64,000 bases of DNA from Nibribacter koreensis (GCF_039541795.1 NZ_BAABGX010000002.1:1178001-1242000); one strand, 5' to 3'. Positions 41,107 to 49,932 are shown, numbered from the stretch's first letter. Numbers and translations are program-made. Notes: generated by a model not told the origin, from the sequence alone.

Positions 41107-43518
41107 ATGTTAAAAAACTACTTTTTAGTGGCGGTGCGCACGTTGCGCCGGCACCTTGGGTATACTATGCTCAACGTGGTTGGGCTGGCGCTGGGCATTA
41201 CCTGTAGTCTGCTCATCTTTTTGGTGGTGCGCCATGAGCTGAGCTTCAACGCCAACCACAGCAAAGCAGACCGCATCTACCGCATCAACGTGGACAAGAT
41301 GGACCAGACCGGCCCAACTCACTCCTCAGGAACGCCTTCGCCCATGCTGGCTACGTTCAAGACCACTTTGCCGGAGTTTACGCCCGCCACGCACATCTAC
41401 CGCGAGGAAGGTGGTACGTTCGCCATTGAGCCCACCACGGCCCAAGGTGCCGTGAAACGGTTTAGAGAAGAAGAGCCTCTTTTGTTTGTAGAGCCCGCCT
41501 TTTTTGAGTTGTTTGACATTGAGACAGACGGGGTAAATGCCAAAGAAGCCATCAAGGACTTGAACACGGTGTTGCTGACCAAAAGCATCGCAGAGAAGTT
41601 CTTTCCGGAGCAGAACGCGGTGGGCAAGACCCTGCGCATGAACAACCTCATCACGCTCAAGGTGACGGGCGTCATCCCAGATGCGCCCACCACCACAGAC
41701 TTGCCTTACAGCATGCTGGTGGACTATGAGTCGTCTAAGAAGATTAACACCTTCATGAACGACTCCTGGAACAGTACCAGCAGTAACCAGCAAATCTACT
41801 TTGCCGCCCCAGAAGGCGCCTCTTTAAAACAAGCCGAAGACCGGTTAAACGAGGTGGCCGCCAAGTACCGGGCCCGCGCTCCGGGAGAAAAAGAACGTTT
41901 TGTGTTTCAGCCGCTGTCTGAGCTTCATTTTGACGAGCGCTACAGTACTTTCTCTGATCGTACCGTAAGCAAGACCATCCTCTGGGGCCTGGCCTTGATT
42001 GGCATGTTCCTGGTGCTGGTAGCGTCTATCAATTTCGTGAACCTGGCCACGGCCCAGGCCTTGCGCAGAGCCAAGGAAGTGGGCATGCGCAAAGTGCTGG
42101 GCGCCAGCAAAACCCAGCTAATGACCCAGTTTTTAGGCGAAACGGGCTTGATAACCTTACTGGCCGTCTTGTTGTCTGTGGTGCTGGCAGAACTGCTTCT
42201 CCCCTACCTGAACCAACTGCTGGAAGTAGAGATAAAGCTCTATGTGCTTCAGCGCCCAGACGTGCTGCTGTTCTTGGTTATACTACTGGTGACGGTGACG
42301 TTCTTTGCCGGTTTCTACCCTGCCTTGGTGCTGTCTGGCTTCCAGCCTATCTCGGCGCTTAAAAGCAAGGTGGCTACGGCGCGCACGGCAGGCCTTTCTT
42401 TGCGACAAGTATTAGTGGTATTGCAGTTCACCATTTGCCAGGCCTTGATCATCTGCACCATCATAGTGCACAACCAGATGGAGTACTTCAGGACCGCGGA
42501 GCTGGGTTTTGACAAAGAAGCCATTGTGACCATGCCTATGCCCGCGGGCCGGGCCAGTGAGTTGATGGCCCTGCGCTCAGAGTTAGAGGCGCACCCAGCC
42601 ATTAAATCTACTTCGTTTGCCCTCACGCCGCCGTCTTACAACATGGACATGAAAATGTCACTGCGCTATGATGACTTCTCCATTGTGCGCAATTTTGACG
42701 TGAACGTGAAGGTGGCAGATGAGCATTACCTTAAGACATTTAACATTCCGCTCATTGCCGGGCGCATGTATGAGAAAGGTGACACGCTCCGTGACTTTGT
42801 GGTGAACGAGACCTTCCTGAAACGCGTAGGCGAAACCAATCCGCAGAACGCCCTGGGCAAGAAGATCCAGATCAATGGAGGCCAGACCGTGGGCACCATT
42901 GTAGGCGTGATTAAAGACTTCCACCTAACCTCACTAAGAGAGGAGATTGAACCGGTCTTGATGGGCACGTTCACGCGGTTTTACTTCTTCGCCAACGCCA
43001 AGATTGAGGCCAAAAACAGCAAAGCGGCATTAGCCCACTTACAGAAAGTATGGTCTACGGCTTACCCAGATGACGTCTTTGACTATGAGTTTCTGGATGA
43101 CACCGTAGCCAGGTTTTATGAAGAAGAGGCGCGCCAGTCTTACCTGTTCAAGGTCTTTTCTGTGATTGCCATCTTGATTGGATGCCTGGGCTTGTATGGC
43201 CTGGTGTCTTTTATGGTGACGCAGCGCACCAAAGAAGTGGGTGTGCGCAAAGTGCTGGGCGCGTCTTCTGCCAGCATTGTAGGGCTGTTCTCCAAGGACT
43301 TTACCAAGCTGGTGCTGGTGGCCTTTGTGATTGCCGCACCAGTTTCTTACTACTTCATGGAGAAATGGCTGCAGGACTTTACCTACCGTATTGACATCTC
43401 TTACTGGGTCTTCTTAGCGGCCGGTGCCCTTACCTTATTAATTGCCTTGGCTACGGTGAGCGTGCAGGCCTTGCGGGCCGCCCTCTCTAATCCGGTGCAT
43501 GCGTTAAAGACAGAGTAA
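41107..43518 (+). CDS. ABC transporter permease, FtsX/MacB_PCD (duplicated)
   Basis: 803 residues in two MacB-like halves: each has a periplasmic MacB_PCD part and FtsX helices. Membrane helices near residues 22-42, 295-320, 343-365, 385-410, 430-450, 685-710, 735-760 and 770-792. GMRKVLGASKTQLMTQFLGE and GVRKVLGASSASIVGLFSKD are the conserved FtsX coupling segments of the two halves. In Cytophagales such operons export lipids, peptides or antibiotics (mechanotransmission type). Terminator follows. Confidence 0.92.
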   Translation: MLKNYFLVAVRTLRRHLGYTMLNVVGLALGITCSLLIFLVVRHELSFNANHSKADRIYRINVDKMDQTGPTHSSGTPSPMLATFKTTLPEFTPATHIYREEGGTFAIEPTTAQGAVKRFREEEPLLFVEPAFFELFDIETDGVNAKEAIKDLNTVLLTKSIAEKFFPEQNAVGKTLRMNNLITLKVTGVIPDAPTTTDLPYSMLVDYESSKKINTFMNDSWNSTSSNQQIYFAAPEGASLKQAEDRLNEVAAKYRARAPGEKERFVFQPLSELHFDERYSTFSDRTVSKTILWGLALIGMFLVLVASINFVNLATAQALRRAKEVGMRKVLGASKTQLMTQFLGETGLITLLAVLLSVVLAELLLPYLNQLLEVEIKLYVLQRPDVLLFLVILLVTVTFFAGFYPALVLSGFQPISALKSKVATARTAGLSLRQVLVVLQFTICQALIICTIIVHNQMEYFRTAELGFDKEAIVTMPMPAGRASELMALRSELEAHPAIKSTSFALTPPSYNMDMKMSLRYDDFSIVRNFDVNVKVADEHYLKTFNIPLIAGRMYEKGDTLRDFVVNETFLKRVGETNPQNALGKKIQINGGQTVGTIVGVIKDFHLTSLREEIEPVLMGTFTRFYFFANAKIEAKNSKAALAHLQKVWSTAYPDDVFDYEFLDDTVARFYEEEARQSYLFKVFSVIAILIGCLGLYGLVSFMVTQRTKEVGVRKVLGASSASIVGLFSKDFTKLVLVAFVIAAPVSYYFMEKWLQDFTYRIDISYWVFLAAGALTLLIALATVSVQALRAALSNPVHALKTE

Positions 43519-43540
43519 CTGGTTTTCTTGCCTCCCTATA

Positions 43541-43571
43541 AACTCCCTTTCAGAGCACCTGAAAGGGAGTT
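43541..43571 (+). terminator. intrinsic terminator after the efflux operon
   Basis: Stem AACTCCCTTTCAG/CTGAAAGGGAGTT with a 5-nt loop, followed by TTGCGTTT. 22 bp after the permease stop. Confidence 0.85.
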
Positions 43572-43674
43572 TTGCGTTTAAGGCAATCTACGTCAATAAT
43601 CAAATCGTAAACATTGGCATTTACCCCCTTTTTTCTCTTTAAACTTCTTACTTTTACGCTAACTCTTATAGGGT

Positions 43675-43712
43675 CGTTTTTGGCCTGATTCCTGAAAAAG
43701 AGCCTAAAAACG
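43675..43712. repeat. P38 intergenic palindrome, copy 20
   Basis: Arms CGTTTTTGGCCTGATTC and GAAAAAGAGCCTAAAAACG, 31 bp before the rsbR-like ATG, so it may lie in its 5' leader. Confidence 0.8.
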
Positions 43713-43743
43713 AATTGCTCCATCAGCATTTATATTCATCTCT

Positions 43744-44628
43744 ATGAACAAAGAAACCGCTACCTATTTAAAAGGTAAGAAAAAGCAACTGTTGGAAGCC
43801 TGGATGGGCAGCCAGATCAAAGACGCCGCCTTAAGAGATGACCTCATGAGCGTGTCTGAGCTACAACAACAATCAGACGAGTTGCTTACCTCCCTTTTGA
43901 AGGCATTTACTAGTACACAGGCAGACAACGTAGACTCTGAAGGGTATGAAAACACCCAGGACTTAATCAATGAGATTTCTATCTCCAGAGCGCGTCAGGG
44001 CTTTTCGCCGCGTGAAACCACCGCGTACATCTTAAGCTTGAAGGAGATATTGAGCAACGCCTTGGTAGAGCAGTTCTCCTCTAACCCAACGGTACTGTAC
44101 CAAGAGATCATCTCTATGAACAAAATCATGGACAGCCTGAGCATTGTGTCCATGGAAACCTACATCAAGGGCCGCGAAGAAGTAATCATGCGCCAGACCA
44201 ATGAGATGAGCGAAATCTCTACGCCGGTGATTCGTGTGTGGGAAGGCATCCTGGCTTTGCCTATCATTGGTACCCTGGACAGCGCCCGCACCCAGGTGGT
44301 GATGGAAGCCTTGCTGGAGGAGATTGTTGCCACAGGCAGCCGCATTGCCATTCTGGATATTTCTGGCGTACCCACGGTAGACTCCCTGGTGGCCCAGCAT
44401 TTGATTAAGACCGTAAGCGCGGCCCGCTTAATGGGTGCCGAGTGTATCATTAGTGGCATTAGAGCAGAGATTGCCCAGACCATTGTGCACCTGGGCATTG
44501 ACTTGACCAACATCTACACCAAAGCCTCTTTGGCCAGCGCCTTGAAAATGTCCTTCTCCATGTTGAACATACAGGTGACGCGCGGTGCCCAAGGCACGCA
44601 GATAGGCAACAAAGGTTTCGGGTTTTAA
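43744..44628 (+). CDS. RsbR-type stressosome scaffold, STAS domain
   Basis: 294 residues. Residues 1-150 are all-helical (RsbRD/RsbR-N-like, KKQLLEAWMGSQ...RQGFSPRETTAYILSLKEIL), residues 160-280 are a STAS domain with MSEISTPVIRVWEGILALPIIGTLDS and DISGVPTVDSLVAQHL; Ser214 is at the position of the phosphorylated Thr205 of B. subtilis RsbR. In known stressosomes RsbR and RsbS form a 1.8-MDa shell that holds the kinase RsbT. First gene of a six-gene stress-signalling set. Confidence 0.88.
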   Translation: MNKETATYLKGKKKQLLEAWMGSQIKDAALRDDLMSVSELQQQSDELLTSLLKAFTSTQADNVDSEGYENTQDLINEISISRARQGFSPRETTAYILSLKEILSNALVEQFSSNPTVLYQEIISMNKIMDSLSIVSMETYIKGREEVIMRQTNEMSEISTPVIRVWEGILALPIIGTLDSARTQVVMEALLEEIVATGSRIAILDISGVPTVDSLVAQHLIKTVSAARLMGAECIISGIRAEIAQTIVHLGIDLTNIYTKASLASALKMSFSMLNIQVTRGAQGTQIGNKGFGF

Positions 44629-44640
44629 CAGTACGCCTTT

Positions 44641-45039
44641 ATGGAGAGAATTCCTATTTTAAAGATGGGCCCCTTTCTGCTGGTCACTATTCAAGTAGAC
44701 CTGTATGATAGGCTGGCCCTCACACTGGAGAACGACCTCATCAACATGGTGAGCAAGACAGAAGCCAAAGGTGTATTGATTGACATTTCGGCAGTGAGTA
44801 TTGTGGACTCTTTCATGGGCCGCATACTGGGCAACATTGCGTCTATGTCTAAGATCATGGACGCCGCCACGGTGGTGGTGGGCATGCAGCCGGCGGTTGC
44901 CATTACGCTGGTAGAACTGGGGCTTACGCTTTCTGGCGTACACACCGCCCTGGACGTAGAGCAGGGCATGGAACTGTTAAGAACCAAAATAGGCCAGCAG
45001 GATGCAGATGAAGAGGGCCTCTATGATAGTTTTATCTAA
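44641..45039 (+). CDS. RsbS-type STAS protein
   Basis: 132 residues of pure STAS domain (MERIPILKMGPFLLVTIQVDLYDRLALTLENDL...). DISAVSIVDSFMGRI holds Ser57, which corresponds to the RsbT-phosphorylated Ser59 of B. subtilis RsbS. Starts 12 bp after rsbR-like and overlaps rsbT-like at its end. Confidence 0.9.
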   Translation: MERIPILKMGPFLLVTIQVDLYDRLALTLENDLINMVSKTEAKGVLIDISAVSIVDSFMGRILGNIASMSKIMDAATVVVGMQPAVAITLVELGLTLSGVHTALDVEQGMELLRTKIGQQDADEEGLYDSFI

Positions 45040-45436
45040 GGAGAAGATCCCAATCCAGAAAGAACAGGATGTGATTCTGTTCAGGAACCGCATCAAAGAA
45101 GTAGCCACCAAGATTGGCATGAGCCTGGTCAACCAAACCAAACTCATGACGGCTGCCAGTGAGCTGGTGCGTAACATGCTGCGCTACGGTGGCGGCGGCA
45201 TTACGCACCTAGAGGTAGTGAGTCGTAACAGTATACCTGGTGTTAAGTTGTCCTTCATTGATGAGGGACCCGGCATCCAGGACATAACCTTAGCCATGAA
45301 AGATGGTTACTCTACTGGCAAGAGCTTAGGCTTGGGGTTACCAGGCGCCAAACGTCTGGTCAATGAATTTGACATTAAGAGCGAACCCGGCAAAGGCACC
45401 ACTGTCACCATAATTCGGTGGAAAAATGGACTTTAA
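45002..45436 (+). CDS. RsbT-type serine kinase / anti-sigma regulatory factor
   Basis: 144 residues from the first ATG, or 137 from MIVLSKEK (nt 45023). HATPase (GHKL) fold: N-box TAASELVRNMLRYGGGG, G1 FIDEGPGI, G2 GLGLPGAKRLVNEF. In the known pathway RsbT phosphorylates RsbS and RsbR, is released and activates a PP2C phosphatase by binding. Overlaps both neighbours (38 bp and 11 bp), a sign of coupled translation. Confidence 0.9.
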   Translation: MQMKRASMIVLSKEKIPIQKEQDVILFRNRIKEVATKIGMSLVNQTKLMTAASELVRNMLRYGGGGITHLEVVSRNSIPGVKLSFIDEGPGIQDITLAMKDGYSTGKSLGLGLPGAKRLVNEFDIKSEPGKGTTVTIIRWKNGL

Positions 45437-46469
45437 TTTTAGCGCACATCAACACTTCCCGCTGTCAGACAGAAGCTTTCTAAACATTGTCAGGAGAGAT
45501 ATTGGCAAGGTGGCAGAAACTGCTGGTTTCACTGAGGTGGAGATTGGCCGGGTAAACCTAGTGGTCACTGAGATGGCTACCAACTTACTAAAGCACGCCG
45601 GGGCAAAGGGCGGCGAGCTCTTGGTCAAACCCATGCAGGAAGAGGACGGTCAAACCAGCGGCCTGGAAATCATCTGCCTGGACAACGGCCCAGGCATGTC
45701 TGACCCTCAGCGCATGATGGAAGACGGCGTCTCTACCTATGGCAGCATGGGGCAAGGCTTGGGTGCCATTAAGCGGCAGTCAGACTTTTTTGACATTTAC
45801 TCTAAACGAGAACTGGGCACCGTTCTGTTATCACGCATTTACCGCAAAGGCAAAGCCCCCAAATCAGCGGCCAGGGCTGCGCACAGATTTCAGATGGGCG
45901 TAGTGATGGTTCCCAAACCGGGTGAGAAAGTGAGCGGCGACGGTTACTGCCTGCGTCTTTCACAGGAGGGTGCCTACGTACTAATCTTAGACGGATTGGG
46001 CCACGGAGAAAATGCGCATGAGGCGTCTAACCAAGGCATTAAGGTGTTTCTGCAACAGCCCAAAGAATCGCCGTCTACCATGCTGCGGGAGATTCATGCC
46101 CAAATAAAGAAGACGCGCGGGGCGGTGGGCGCCATTGCGCATTGGAACGCAGAGTCGGGCCAGTTGTTTTTTTGCGGTGTGGGCAATATAAGCGGGCGCT
46201 TGTTTCAGCCGGGCGTCACCAAGAACCTGCTTTCTTACAACGGTACGCTGGGCATGGCGGTCCCCAACACCATCCATGACCACCAGCACAACTGGAGCGG
46301 CCAGACCATGCTGGTGCTCCACTCAGACGGACTAAAAACCCGCTGGGATTTCACCAAATATCCAGAACTTACCCGGCATGACCCAACCATGGTGGCGGCC
46401 GTGTTGTATAAAGACAATACCCGCACTTTAGATGACACGCTGGTGATAGTAGTCAGGGCTACGGCATAA
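45426..46469 (+). CDS. two-domain HATPase - SpoIIE/RsbX-type PP2C phosphatase
   Basis: 347 residues. N-terminal GHKL ATPase domain (about 8-140) with N-box VNLVVTEMATNLLKHAG, G1 LDNGPGM and G2 GQGLGAIKRQSDFFDIY. C-terminal PP2C/SpoIIE domain (about 150-345) with metal-binding SGDGYC, LILDGLGHG, HSDGLKTRWD and the final DDTLVIVV. This is the size of RsbX fused to an RsbW-like domain. Such a protein probably dephosphorylates RsbR/RsbS to reset the stressosome; the attached ATPase may bind RsbT or STAS partners (inference). Confidence 0.85.
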   Translation: MDFNFSAHQHFPLSDRSFLNIVRRDIGKVAETAGFTEVEIGRVNLVVTEMATNLLKHAGAKGGELLVKPMQEEDGQTSGLEIICLDNGPGMSDPQRMMEDGVSTYGSMGQGLGAIKRQSDFFDIYSKRELGTVLLSRIYRKGKAPKSAARAAHRFQMGVVMVPKPGEKVSGDGYCLRLSQEGAYVLILDGLGHGENAHEASNQGIKVFLQQPKESPSTMLREIHAQIKKTRGAVGAIAHWNAESGQLFFCGVGNISGRLFQPGVTKNLLSYNGTLGMAVPNTIHDHQHNWSGQTMLVLHSDGLKTRWDFTKYPELTRHDPTMVAAVLYKDNTRTLDDTLVIVVRATA

Positions 46470-46476
46470 CACACGC

Positions 46477-47814
46477 ATGAACCAATCCATCATCACCATT
46501 AAACTGCAGAATGAACTGGACGTAGTGCTGGCGTACAATCGCGCCATGCAGTTGTCACAGTTTACGGGTTTGCCGGTGGCAGGCCAGACCAAGTTTGCCA
46601 CCGCAGTGTCAGAGATCTGCCGCAACGTGCTGGAGCACGTGGGCGAGGGCAACATTAGGTTTAGCGTGCTGGAAAGCCGGGGCATTTTGTACCTGGAGGC
46701 ATATGTGACGGACCGAGGCCGGGGCATACCCAACCTCTCAGAGATTCTGGACCGGCGCTTTATGCCCACGGGCAGCAAAGGGCATGGCATTCACAGTTCA
46801 CGCAAACTGGTGGACGTCTTTCAGATTGAGAGTGATTTTGAGAAAGGCACCCGCGTACGCCTGCAAAAACAGATACCAGCCAACCATCCGCCCATCAACC
46901 CGGCTATCTTGAAAGGTTGGTCAGACTATTTTAACCTGGAGCCTGAGATCTCTCCGTACGCAGAGATCAAGCGCCAGAACATGCAGCTCATTGAGGTGAT
47001 GGAGCAGCTGCGCGTACGCACCATTGAGGCCGAGTACCAGTTGCAGCAGATTCAGCACCTGAACGATGAACTGCAGACCTCTAACCATGAGATCAACGCC
47101 CTCTTACAGGAACGGGAACGGAACAACCTGCAGCTGCAACGCGTGAACAAGACCCTGGATGAGTTTGCCCACACCATCACCCATGACTTAAAGGCGCCGC
47201 TGCAAAACCTGATTGGCCTGACAGAGGCCATGTCAGATTTCCTGGCCGAAGAATCTAAGGACGAGGCAGAGGCCATCCTGCCCATGGTGCAACTGCAGAT
47301 CACGCGCATGGACCACCTCATACGGGACGTACTGGAGTACTCCCTGACGGGCATGCAGCAGATACCCGTTAAACAAATCAACGTCCGTGAACTGGTAGAC
47401 AGCGTTTTGGACGGCTTGGTAGTGCCGGCAGGTTTCAAGGTAAAAGTAGCCGAAGACCTGCCAGTAGTGGAGGCCGAGGAGATTTACCTTCGCCAGATCT
47501 TTGGCAACCTGGTAAGCAACGCCATTAAGTACCATGACAAAGAAACTGGCAATCTTACCATCACTGCCAAAGAGCAACCCTCTTGCTGGGAGTTTGTAGT
47601 GGCAGATGACGGCCCCGGCATTTTGCAAGAAGACCAGGAGAAGGTCTTTAACATGTTTGAGACCACCAGTGACGTGAACCACCCGGGCAGCACCGGTATT
47701 GGCCTGGCCATTGTCAAGAAGATAGTGCAGGAGAAGGAAGGCAGCGTATGGGTAGAGTCCCAGGGCCGTGGCACTGCCATGCATTTTACCTGGCCTCTGA
47801 GCAAAGAAGCCTAG
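46477..47814 (+). CDS. hybrid kinase: RsbT-like HATPase, coiled coil, histidine kinase
   Basis: 445 residues with two separate ATPase domains. Residues 1-140: RsbT-like GHKL with VSEICRNVLEHVGEGN, YVTDRGRGI and GHGIHSSRKLVDVF. Residues 165-225: coiled coil (EAEYQLQQIQHLNDELQTSN). Residues 226-445: histidine kinase with H-box FAHTITHDLKAPLQNLIGL (His about 233), N-box QIFGNLVSNAIKYHD, G1 VADDGPGI and G2 STGIGLAIVKKIV. No membrane segment, so it is a cytosolic relay. It most likely receives input from the stressosome and phosphorylates the response regulator downstream. Confidence 0.85.
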   Translation: MNQSIITIKLQNELDVVLAYNRAMQLSQFTGLPVAGQTKFATAVSEICRNVLEHVGEGNIRFSVLESRGILYLEAYVTDRGRGIPNLSEILDRRFMPTGSKGHGIHSSRKLVDVFQIESDFEKGTRVRLQKQIPANHPPINPAILKGWSDYFNLEPEISPYAEIKRQNMQLIEVMEQLRVRTIEAEYQLQQIQHLNDELQTSNHEINALLQERERNNLQLQRVNKTLDEFAHTITHDLKAPLQNLIGLTEAMSDFLAEESKDEAEAILPMVQLQITRMDHLIRDVLEYSLTGMQQIPVKQINVRELVDSVLDGLVVPAGFKVKVAEDLPVVEAEEIYLRQIFGNLVSNAIKYHDKETGNLTITAKEQPSCWEFVVADDGPGILQEDQEKVFNMFETTSDVNHPGSTGIGLAIVKKIVQEKEGSVWVESQGRGTAMHFTWPLSKEA

Positions 47815-47833
47815 TTGCTTACTTATGTCCCTT

Positions 47834-47876
47834 AAAACGAGAAAGCCGCAGAGGGTATCTGCGGCTTTCTCGTTTT
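47834..47876. terminator. bidirectional terminator
   Basis: 19-bp arms (AAAACGAGAAAGCCGCAGA and complement) with loop GGGTA, A- and T-runs on both sides; serves both the stressosome operon and the convergent response regulator. Confidence 0.9.
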
Positions 47877-47890
47877 AACAACTACCTTGG

Positions 47891-48310
47891 TTAGCGGTTG
47901 TAGTATTGAGACATGATGTCTTTGATGTCGTTTTCTGTAAGGGCTTTGGAGAAGTGCTTTTTCACGTGCTCATAATGCTTAAGGCGCTCCAGGTCATAGA
48001 AGCTAGCCGAAGACGTGAGCATTAAGATGATCATGCCCTTGCGGCGCTCCTGCTTGTGGTACTCGTCCAGAAACTTAAAGCCGTCCATCACGGGCATCTT
48101 AAGGTCCAGGAAGATCATGTCTGGATACGGATTCTTAGATCCCTCTTCTTCTGCTTCGCGCAGGTACTCTAGCGCCTCAACGCCATTCTTCTTCACCAGA
48201 ATCTCCTTGGCAACCCCTAATTTTACTAGCAGACGCTTGTTCACAAAGTTGGTAGTGTCATCGTCGTCCACCAACATGACTAAATCCAACGGCTCGTATT
48301 GACTATTCAT
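47891..48310 (-). CDS. single-domain response regulator (CheY-like)
   Basis: 139 residues from MNSQYEPLDLVMLVDDDD; an ATG 48 bp earlier would add an unlikely tail. Receiver only: acidic pocket DDDD, phospho-acceptor Asp in DMIFLDLKMPVMDG (about 63), Thr in LMLTSSAS, Lys in VKKHFSKAL. No output domain, so it acts by protein-protein contact or as a phosphate sink. Convergent with the hybrid kinase gene, whose likely substrate it is. Confidence 0.9.
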   Translation of the reverse strand: MNSQYEPLDLVMLVDDDDTTNFVNKRLLVKLGVAKEILVKKNGVEALEYLREAEEEGSKNPYPDMIFLDLKMPVMDGFKFLDEYHKQERRKGMIILMLTSSASFYDLERLKHYEHVKKHFSKALTENDIKDIMSQYYNR

Positions 48311-48681
48311 AGCAAATTTGTGTCTAGGGAAAATGAATGCCCACGTGTTATAGTGCAAATATAAGAAACTTATATGGGCTTTCTAAGTGCCCGCGCTTCT
48401 TGATAAAAAGATGCGTGACCGTTGCATTGTCTTGCAGGCTGGACCGCGTCTTTCTCATGCCTGCTCTTCTGGATTGATGATGATCCGCCATTTTTGGCTT
48501 ACTTTCCAGAAAACAGGCCAAAAACGGATTCCATCATGTGACACGCCAGCGCGCATGAGCGTGGTGGCTGAATATAGCTACTTTAACATAGAACGGGCCA
48601 TTTGCGTATGTACACAAAGGAACGGCCATGCACGCTGGTGGCAACAGGCCGTTTATGCTCCTACCTTAACCGCATAACGCC
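48311..48681. other. 371-bp spacer between response regulator and HTH-like gene
   Basis: Divergent promoter region with one P38 copy and a stem AACGGCC/GGCCGTT (48621-48653) close to the next start. No gene seen; short open frames here run through the repeats. Confidence 0.5.
48489..48526. repeat. P38 intergenic palindrome, copy 21
   Basis: Arms CATTTTTGGCTTACTTTC and GAAAACAGGCCAAAAACG. ATCCG and CGGAT flank it, separated from the left arm by a 3-bp insertion. Not near a stop codon. Confidence 0.8.
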
Positions 48682-49077
48682 ATGGCCATAAATTTACAGC
48701 AGATAAGCGCCCGTCTCAATTTTTACATGCGCATTAAAGAACTGGACGTGTACCAGTTAAGCGTGATGACGCAAACGCCGCCGGCCATGGTAGGCTGCAT
48801 TGTGCAGGGTGAAGAATACTGCATGGATGATCTGCTGGCGTTTCTTAAACAGTTGCCAGACCTTAACTCGCGGTGGGTCATCTATGGCGAGGGAAATGTG
48901 TTTAAAGGCGAAGGCGATGCCCACCCAGAAGCGCACCTCAAGAAGGACCGCACCGCTTACCTTTCAGAGATGCAGAACCTACTGCACCAATTGGAAGAAA
49001 TTGAGAAACACCAACAAGAGCAGACCCACCTGGACCAGCTCAGAAACCGCATCAGAGAGCTCACCAAACATATTTAG
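48682..49077 (+). CDS. small HTH-like protein with C-terminal coiled coil
   Basis: 131 residues. The N-terminus resembles a degenerate XRE-type HTH (LNFYMRIKELDVYQLSVMTQTPPAMVGCIVQGEE, about 12-45) followed by LLAFLKQLPDLNSRWVIYGEGNVF, the usual 'l..l.p.lN..WLltGeG' of phage-repressor-like regulators. Residues 90-131 form a coiled coil. Probably a DNA-binding dimer; target unknown. The TAG stop is the first bases of a P38 palindrome. Confidence 0.75.
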   Translation: MAINLQQISARLNFYMRIKELDVYQLSVMTQTPPAMVGCIVQGEEYCMDDLLAFLKQLPDLNSRWVIYGEGNVFKGEGDAHPEAHLKKDRTAYLSEMQNLLHQLEEIEKHQQEQTHLDQLRNRIRELTKHI

Positions 49078-49112
49078 TTTTCACCTGTTTTCCTTAAAAC
49101 GGGCCAAAAACG
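49077..49112. repeat. P38 intergenic palindrome, copy 22
   Basis: Arms GTTTTCACCTGTTTTCC and AAAACGGGCCAAAAACGG. Begins on the last base of the HTH-like stop codon and ends 7 bp before the stop of the convergent gene. Confidence 0.8.
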
Positions 49113-49119
49113 GTTGCCC

Positions 49120-49413
49120 TTACTCTTGCACGGGCGTGGTGGTGCGCAGACGGCTCTTGTCTTGACCGGTTAGGTCTTGGTAAAGCTGGAAACCAAAAAG
49201 ACCCAATGCCAGTACAATAAACCCAAGCATGGCATACTGCCGGGGCGTTTTAACGGTGCGCTGCTCACCAGGAATTCTTTTCTCTGAGAGCATGACCGCA
49301 ACGGCAAGACTGCCCCATGCGGCGGCGGCCAGGTAATCTTGGGTGAAGGCGAACTGCCCCGTTACCACCAGTAACAAGGCAACCGCAAGGATCCGTCCTA
49401 TTTTAGTATTCAT
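49120..49413 (-). CDS. small two-helix membrane protein
   Basis: 97 residues with hydrophobic segments at about 7-23 (ILAVALLLVVTGQFAF), 28-42 and 62-80 (AMLGFIVLALGLFGFQLYQ), separated by a basic loop. Charged C-terminus. No family recognised. Convergent with the HTH-like gene. Confidence 0.65.
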   Translation of the reverse strand: MNTKIGRILAVALLLVVTGQFAFTQDYLAAAAWGSLAVAVMLSEKRIPGEQRTVKTPRQYAMLGFIVLALGLFGFQLYQDLTGQDKSRLRTTTPVQE

Positions 49414-49557
49414 TTTAGTTTTGAAGGCGCGTTTGCCGGTCTTGTACCAGTATGTAGAACACCGGGCAGGCGTGAGTGTGCAAGTAAGGAAAAAATAGCC
49501 TACCGCGTAGGGGTGGCGCTATGGAATTTCCGTCTAACTAATACGGAGGACCTTTTT

Positions 49558-49728
49558 ATGAAACACCGAAAACTTAAATTACCAATAGAGTTGCAGTACT
49601 GCAACCGGAATAAGTGGGGTTTTGTGGCAGGAGACAATCCGCCGTTGGTGTTGCAACAGACGTTGCCGCCGGTAGCCCCGCTAGCCGAGATCTATAATTT
49701 CTGCGGCTACACGTTTTCTGAGAACTAA
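49558..49728 (+). CDS. small hypothetical protein
   Basis: 56 residues from MKHRKLKLPIELQYCNRNKWGF. The start is chosen because a rare clear Shine-Dalgarno-like GGAGG lies at 49543-49547, and an ATG 45 bp upstream adds unlikely sequence. A terminator begins directly after the stop, so this is a real small transcription unit. No family recognised. Confidence 0.6.
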   Translation: MKHRKLKLPIELQYCNRNKWGFVAGDNPPLVLQQTLPPVAPLAEIYNFCGYTFSEN

Positions 49729-49730
49729 TG

Positions 49731-49764
49731 AAAGGGCCCAGCGGCAATAGCTGCTGGGCCCTTT
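49731..49764 (+). terminator. intrinsic terminator
   Basis: Stem AAAGGGCCCAGC/GCTGGGCCCTTT, followed by ACTTTTA; immediately after the small gene. Confidence 0.85.
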
Positions 49765-49869
49765 ACTTTTACAGATTCCTTTTCACACAGCATCTACGTC
49801 TATAAATGCTCTTACGCAGGAAGACCCTGCCTCCTTGTTCAAGATTGGCCAGAGGAACCTGTATCATAG

Positions 49870-49918
49870 AAAAGCCCCATCTGCCGTACACGTTACGCGC
49901 AAGGCAGATGGGGCTTTT
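49870..49918. terminator. bidirectional terminator
   Basis: Stem AAAAGCCCCATCTGCC and its complement (16 bp), A/T runs on both sides. 15 bp after the stop of the minus-strand gene that follows. Confidence 0.85.
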
Positions 49919-49932
49919 AAAATTTTACGCTC

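Noticed and set aside
43011..43022. P38 arm in the FtsX gene (GCCAAAAACAGC)
   Set aside because: Only 12 bases and no second arm; expected by chance.
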